Below are positions 61,583 through 64,000 of a DNA stretch of 64,000 nt, piece by piece. This stretch comes from Hymenobacter lapidiphilus. GTDB lineage: Bacteria > Bacteroidota > Bacteroidia > Cytophagales > Hymenobacteraceae. The stretch lies in contig NZ_QVLT01000004.1 of assembly GCF_003417065.2 (NCBI RefSeq), positions 144,861-208,860 on the forward strand. The letters are read 5' to 3'. The notes under the pieces are model-generated. The model was not told the DNA's origin. It saw only the letters and a program-made list of their open reading frames with translations, and made no database searches. Made by a program: the position numbers and the translations under genes. Position 1 is the stretch's first letter; every line of letters starts with the position of its first letter.

Positions 61583-62505
61583 GCCAGCGCGACTACGCCA
61601 TTCTGGTGCGCGGCAAAACCCGGCTCGAACAGCTCGTGGAGCGGTTCAATACGCTGGGGCAGGCCCGGTTCTACATCGAAAGCGCGGGCGGCGAATTTGC
61701 CGAGTACGAGGCCGAAAACGACCGATTTCAGGAGTCGTTTTCGCTGGTGCAGCGGCAGTTATCGGCCCTGATCAAGAACAAAATCGTGGAGCGCCGCTTT
61801 CTGCCCGCGTTCCTGTTTGATGCGCGGCAGTTGGTGGTAGTAGTGGGTCCCGATGGGCTGGTGGCCAACACGGCCAAGTACGTGGGCCAGCTGCCCATTG
61901 TGGCCATCAACCCCGACCCGGCCCGCAACGACGGGGTGCTGCTGCCCTTCACGCCCCGCACGTTTGGGCCGGCCGTCGAGCGGGTGCTGGCCGGCAAGTT
62001 CAGCGTGCGCGAGGCGGCGCTGGCTGAAGTGCGCCTGCAGGACGGGCAGCGGCTGCTGGCCTTCAACGACCTGTTCATCGGGGCCGCCTCGCACGTGTCG
62101 GCCCGCTACCGCATCCGCTACCAGCAAACCACCGAAACGCATTCTTCGTCGGGCATTATCGTTTCTACGGCCTCGGGGGCTACGGGCTGGCTGAGCTCGG
62201 TATTCAACATGAACGCCGGACTGGTGGAGTTTCTGGACCCCGATGAAGACGCCCCACCGCGCCCCGCGCTGGCCCCCGACGAGCTGCTGTTTGTGGTGCG
62301 TGAGGCCTTCCGGAGCCAGCGCACCCAGTGTGGCCTCACGGCGGGTGTGCTGAATGCGCAGGTGCCGCTGGTGGTCGAGTCGATGATGCCGGCCAACGGC
62401 GTTATCTTCTCCGATGGCGTGGAAAGCGACTTTCTGCACTTCAACGCCGGCGCCATTGCCACCATTGGCGTAGCGCCGGAAAAGGCTAACCTGGTAGTAG
62501 CGTAG
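61579..62505 (+). CDS. NAD-kinase-like protein
   Basis: 308 residues. The central part resembles NAD kinase/diacylglycerol-kinase-fold proteins: VVVVGPDGLVANTAKYVGQL in place of the GGDGT loop, PIVAINPDPARNDGVLLPF, FNDLFIGAASHVSARYRI, and SSGIIVSTASGATGWLSSVF, which parallels the SDGLIVSTPTGSTAY motif of true NAD kinases. The GGDGT motif is altered to VGPDG, so phosphotransfer and substrate are uncertain. It is coupled to the SPFH gene by a 4-nt overlap. The housekeeping NAD kinase would be expected elsewhere in the genome. Confidence 0.75.
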   Translation: MSQRDYAILVRGKTRLEQLVERFNTLGQARFYIESAGGEFAEYEAENDRFQESFSLVQRQLSALIKNKIVERRFLPAFLFDARQLVVVVGPDGLVANTAKYVGQLPIVAINPDPARNDGVLLPFTPRTFGPAVERVLAGKFSVREAALAEVRLQDGQRLLAFNDLFIGAASHVSARYRIRYQQTTETHSSSGIIVSTASGATGWLSSVFNMNAGLVEFLDPDEDAPPRPALAPDELLFVVREAFRSQRTQCGLTAGVLNAQVPLVVESMMPANGVIFSDGVESDFLHFNAGAIATIGVAPEKANLVVA

Positions 62506-62592
62506 GGGGCTAGGGCCCGCCCGCATTTGAATGAGTGTGCAAACTCAAACAGGCAGAACTATTTGATGGCGGGCAGGGGCACGCCCCGCACC
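62501..62592. repeat. Decayed GC-rich inverted repeat
   Basis: CGTAGGGGGCTAGGGCCCGC and following (62501-62524) are mirrored imperfectly by GCGGGCAGGGGCACGCCCCG and following (62569-62592). It resembles the 47018 repeat and includes the stop codon of the NAD-kinase-like gene. Confidence 0.6.
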
Positions 62593-62649
62593 TTACGCGC
62601 TTCTTTCCTGACTGCTACGGCAATAATGCGCTGCCGGCCGTGGTGGCAG

Positions 62650-63240
62650 CTAAGTAACGTGCGGCGCGCGCCCCACCCATACCCAGCCGTGGGGTATTAC
62701 CAAAAAGCTTCGGCCGACTTCCAGTGTACGCACCGTATGTTCTTGGCGCAGCAGCCGGGCGGGCCAGCCGTGGGGGAAATTATCGGCGTCGAGCCACTTT
62801 TGCTGGCGGTGAGTGGTCCAGGTGAGCTGGTCGGCGCCCGGTAGCGCCCGGTACTCGGGGGGCAGGAGTGGCCCGGCTGGCACCGCGTCGCCAAAGGTGT
62901 TTTCGTACCACTCGATGCGGCCCTGGGTGCCGACTACTACCTGGGAGAGATATACGAAATCGGTGTCGGCGAGCCAAATGGCTGCGTAAACCGGCTCGGT
63001 GAGCGGCGCAAGTTGCTGCTGCCAACGCTGAAGCGTTTTCAGCAGATAGGTAGCGCCCAGCTGCCGGACCACTTGCGGCAGCGGGTGGCGGGCGTGCCGA
63101 AACCGGTGCAGCGGCCCGAGCCGGAGCTTGGCGTAATCGTAGTGGAACTGCCGGAGGTGCGCTGCGGACAAATCGGGCAGTAGTGCGCAGTCCCGCGCTG
63201 TGAGCCGCACGTTGCGGTTGAATCCGCGTATCTTTTTCAT
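62650..63240 (-). CDS. Hypothetical protein
   Basis: 196 residues, basic, tryptophan-rich (YAAIWLADTDFVYLSQVVVG, SFLVIPHGWVWVGRAP). No signal peptide, no membrane segment and no family recognised. It is divergent from the zinc-ribbon protein across 96 bp containing two perfect short palindromes, so the two may be co-regulated. Confidence 0.65.
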   Translation of the reverse strand: MKKIRGFNRNVRLTARDCALLPDLSAAHLRQFHYDYAKLRLGPLHRFRHARHPLPQVVRQLGATYLLKTLQRWQQQLAPLTEPVYAAIWLADTDFVYLSQVVVGTQGRIEWYENTFGDAVPAGPLLPPEYRALPGADQLTWTTHRQQKWLDADNFPHGWPARLLRQEHTVRTLEVGRSFLVIPHGWVWVGRAPHVT

Positions 63241-63261
63241 GGAAGAAATGTAGAGATAAAA

Positions 63262-63307
63262 GCAAATATTTGCTCAACTGCTATATCTTTACTAAATAGC
63301 TATAGCT
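63262..63307. promoter_or_regulatory. Possible operator palindromes in a divergent promoter
   Basis: GCAAATATTTGC (63262-63273) and AGCTATAGCT (63298-63307) are perfect palindromes in an AT-rich gap between divergent genes. They look like binding sites for a dimeric regulator, perhaps the HTH protein at 63337. Confidence 0.45.
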
Positions 63308-63336
63308 TTAAGCCGGTATCCCTTTATCCGTGGCCC

Positions 63337-63759
63337 ATGTCCCAGCTCCGCTGCCCCAAATGCGAATCGATGGAAGCTACGAAAAGTGGCATTGTGGGCG
63401 GCCGGCAGCGGTATAAGTGCCGTAACTGTGGCTACCATTACTCGGTGGCCAAGGCCGGTAAGGAAACCAACCCGTACTACGTTATTAAGGCCCTGCAGCT
63501 GTATGTGGAGGGCGTGAGCTACCGCGAGATTGAGCGGCTGCTGGGCGTAAGCCACGTGAGCGTGATGAACTGGGTGAAGAAGTACGGTGTGAAGGCGCCG
63601 CGGCAGACCGACTACCACCCGACCTACAAAATCCTCAATCAGAAGGAGCTTGCCGAGTTTTTTCAGAACCCCGATAATGTTAAGGGCTCGGGGATGATGA
63701 TAACCGAACTGGGCGACAAGTACATGCTGATTAAGTGGGAACGGTTCCGGCAGGCCTGA
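63337..63759 (+). CDS. Zinc-ribbon/HTH protein resembling IS1 InsA
   Basis: 140 residues. A zinc ribbon (Cys6, Cys9, Cys28, Cys31; RCPKCESMEATKSG, RYKCRNCGYHYSV) is followed by a helix-turn-helix (about 50-85, GVSYREIERLLGVSHVSVMN). This is the layout of the InsA N-terminal half of IS1-type transposases. A catalytic DDE region and terminal repeats are missing, and the C-terminal 50 residues are unique. It is therefore more likely a domesticated DNA-binding protein than an active insertion sequence. Confidence 0.8.
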   Translation: MSQLRCPKCESMEATKSGIVGGRQRYKCRNCGYHYSVAKAGKETNPYYVIKALQLYVEGVSYREIERLLGVSHVSVMNWVKKYGVKAPRQTDYHPTYKILNQKELAEFFQNPDNVKGSGMMITELGDKYMLIKWERFRQA

Positions 63760-63899
63760 AGCTATAGGCGCTTAGCGGAAGTATAGCCAACGTGCGGATT
63801 TGCGGGCGGAGATTTTTCTATTTGGGGACACCGGAGCGCGGCTGTTGAGGCTGTGGCTTGCGGGGTTGACTCAGATCCGTCCCATTTCTCCCCACCCTC

Positions 63900-64000
63900 A
63901 TGCGTAAGATTTACTACCCACTGGCCCTGAGCGCCTTGCTGCTGGCCACTGCCGCCTCGGCCCAGGTGCAGCCGCCGCCGCCGGCAACGCGCCCGCCCCG
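63900..64000 (+). CDS. Partial exported protein cut by the window end
   Basis: Begins MRKIYYPLALSALLLATAAS with a signal peptide ending near AQ, then a proline-rich stretch (VQPPPPATRPP). Only about 33 codons are visible, so the family cannot be named. Confidence 0.6.
   Translation, partial: MRKIYYPLALSALLLATAASAQVQPPPPATRPP

Noticed and set aside
63337..63759. Complete IS1-type insertion sequence
   Set aside because: Only an InsA-like DNA-binding part is present; no DDE transposase frame, inverted terminal repeats or target duplication were found around it.

Overview
The window looks like chromosomal DNA of a Bacteroidota member of the Hymenobacter type (Cytophagales). The bulk is GC-rich with Bacteroidota-style codon use. 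Predicted -7 boxes of the form TAnnTTTG precede many genes and Shine-Dalgarno sequences are mostly absent. The gene set fits too: PorX (type IX secretion regulator), a fused LpxC/FabZ, the HD-LpxD-LpxC/FabZ-LpxA cluster, FtsK next to LolA, TsaE next to alanine dehydrogenase, DUF2851, DUF4112 and DUF4197. The genus is inferred from protein style, not from a marker gene.

Layout. About 1-5050 is AT-richer and holds a TPR lipoprotein, an XRE regulator, a MORN-repeat/OmpA-like exported protein and a Bacteroidota-type tyrosine integrase. The base composition changes inside the 3' part of a DUF4112 gene, so I read this as the right end of an integrated element whose other end is off the left edge. 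About 5.4-16.9 kb is housekeeping: aldo/keto reductase, a DisA_N-like nucleotide cyclase, a flavoprotein, a cation/proton antiporter, MarC, a SerC-like aminotransferase, AroQ, XerD and a large membrane protein. About 17-26.5 kb holds FtsK (interrupted by frameshifts), LolA, DUF2851 (interrupted), a polytopic membrane protein, a NeuD-like acyltransferase, TrhO and a uridine phosphorylase-like enzyme. About 26.5-33.4 kb holds a LuxC-like acyl-CoA reductase divergent from a dicluster ferredoxin, a nitrilase-family hydrolase followed by a WbpG-like N-acetyl sugar amidotransferase, and ValRS. About 33.5-41.9 kb holds a TPR sensor kinase, a relic of an S9 peptidase gene, an intact S9 peptidase and a TonB-linked outer-membrane barrel. 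About 42-52 kb holds an E2 acyltransferase, CinA, DUF4197, an ABC ATPase and the lipid A cluster. About 52.4-64 kb holds PorX, two tandem stand-alone plug-like proteins, an aminotransferase, TsaE, Ald, an FdtA-like cupin, a flavin reductase, an SPFH protein overlapping a NAD-kinase-like protein, and a zinc-ribbon/HTH protein resembling IS1 InsA.

The most striking features are structural. Many intergenic gaps contain long inverted repeats of a few recurring families. One such repeat appears to be inserted in frame inside valS, and others supply stop codons of neighbouring genes. Several genes have a -7 box only 4-5 nt before the start codon, which suggests leaderless mRNAs. ftsK and the DUF2851 gene carry single-base deletions (three and one) that each disrupt otherwise perfect reading frames; these may be sequencing errors. 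Best candidates for undescribed biology are the nitrilase/PP-loop amidotransferase pair (28321-30478), the SPFH/NAD-kinase-like pair (60515-62505) and the DisA_N-like protein (6558-8012). No tRNA, rRNA, CRISPR array or complete insertion sequence was recognised.
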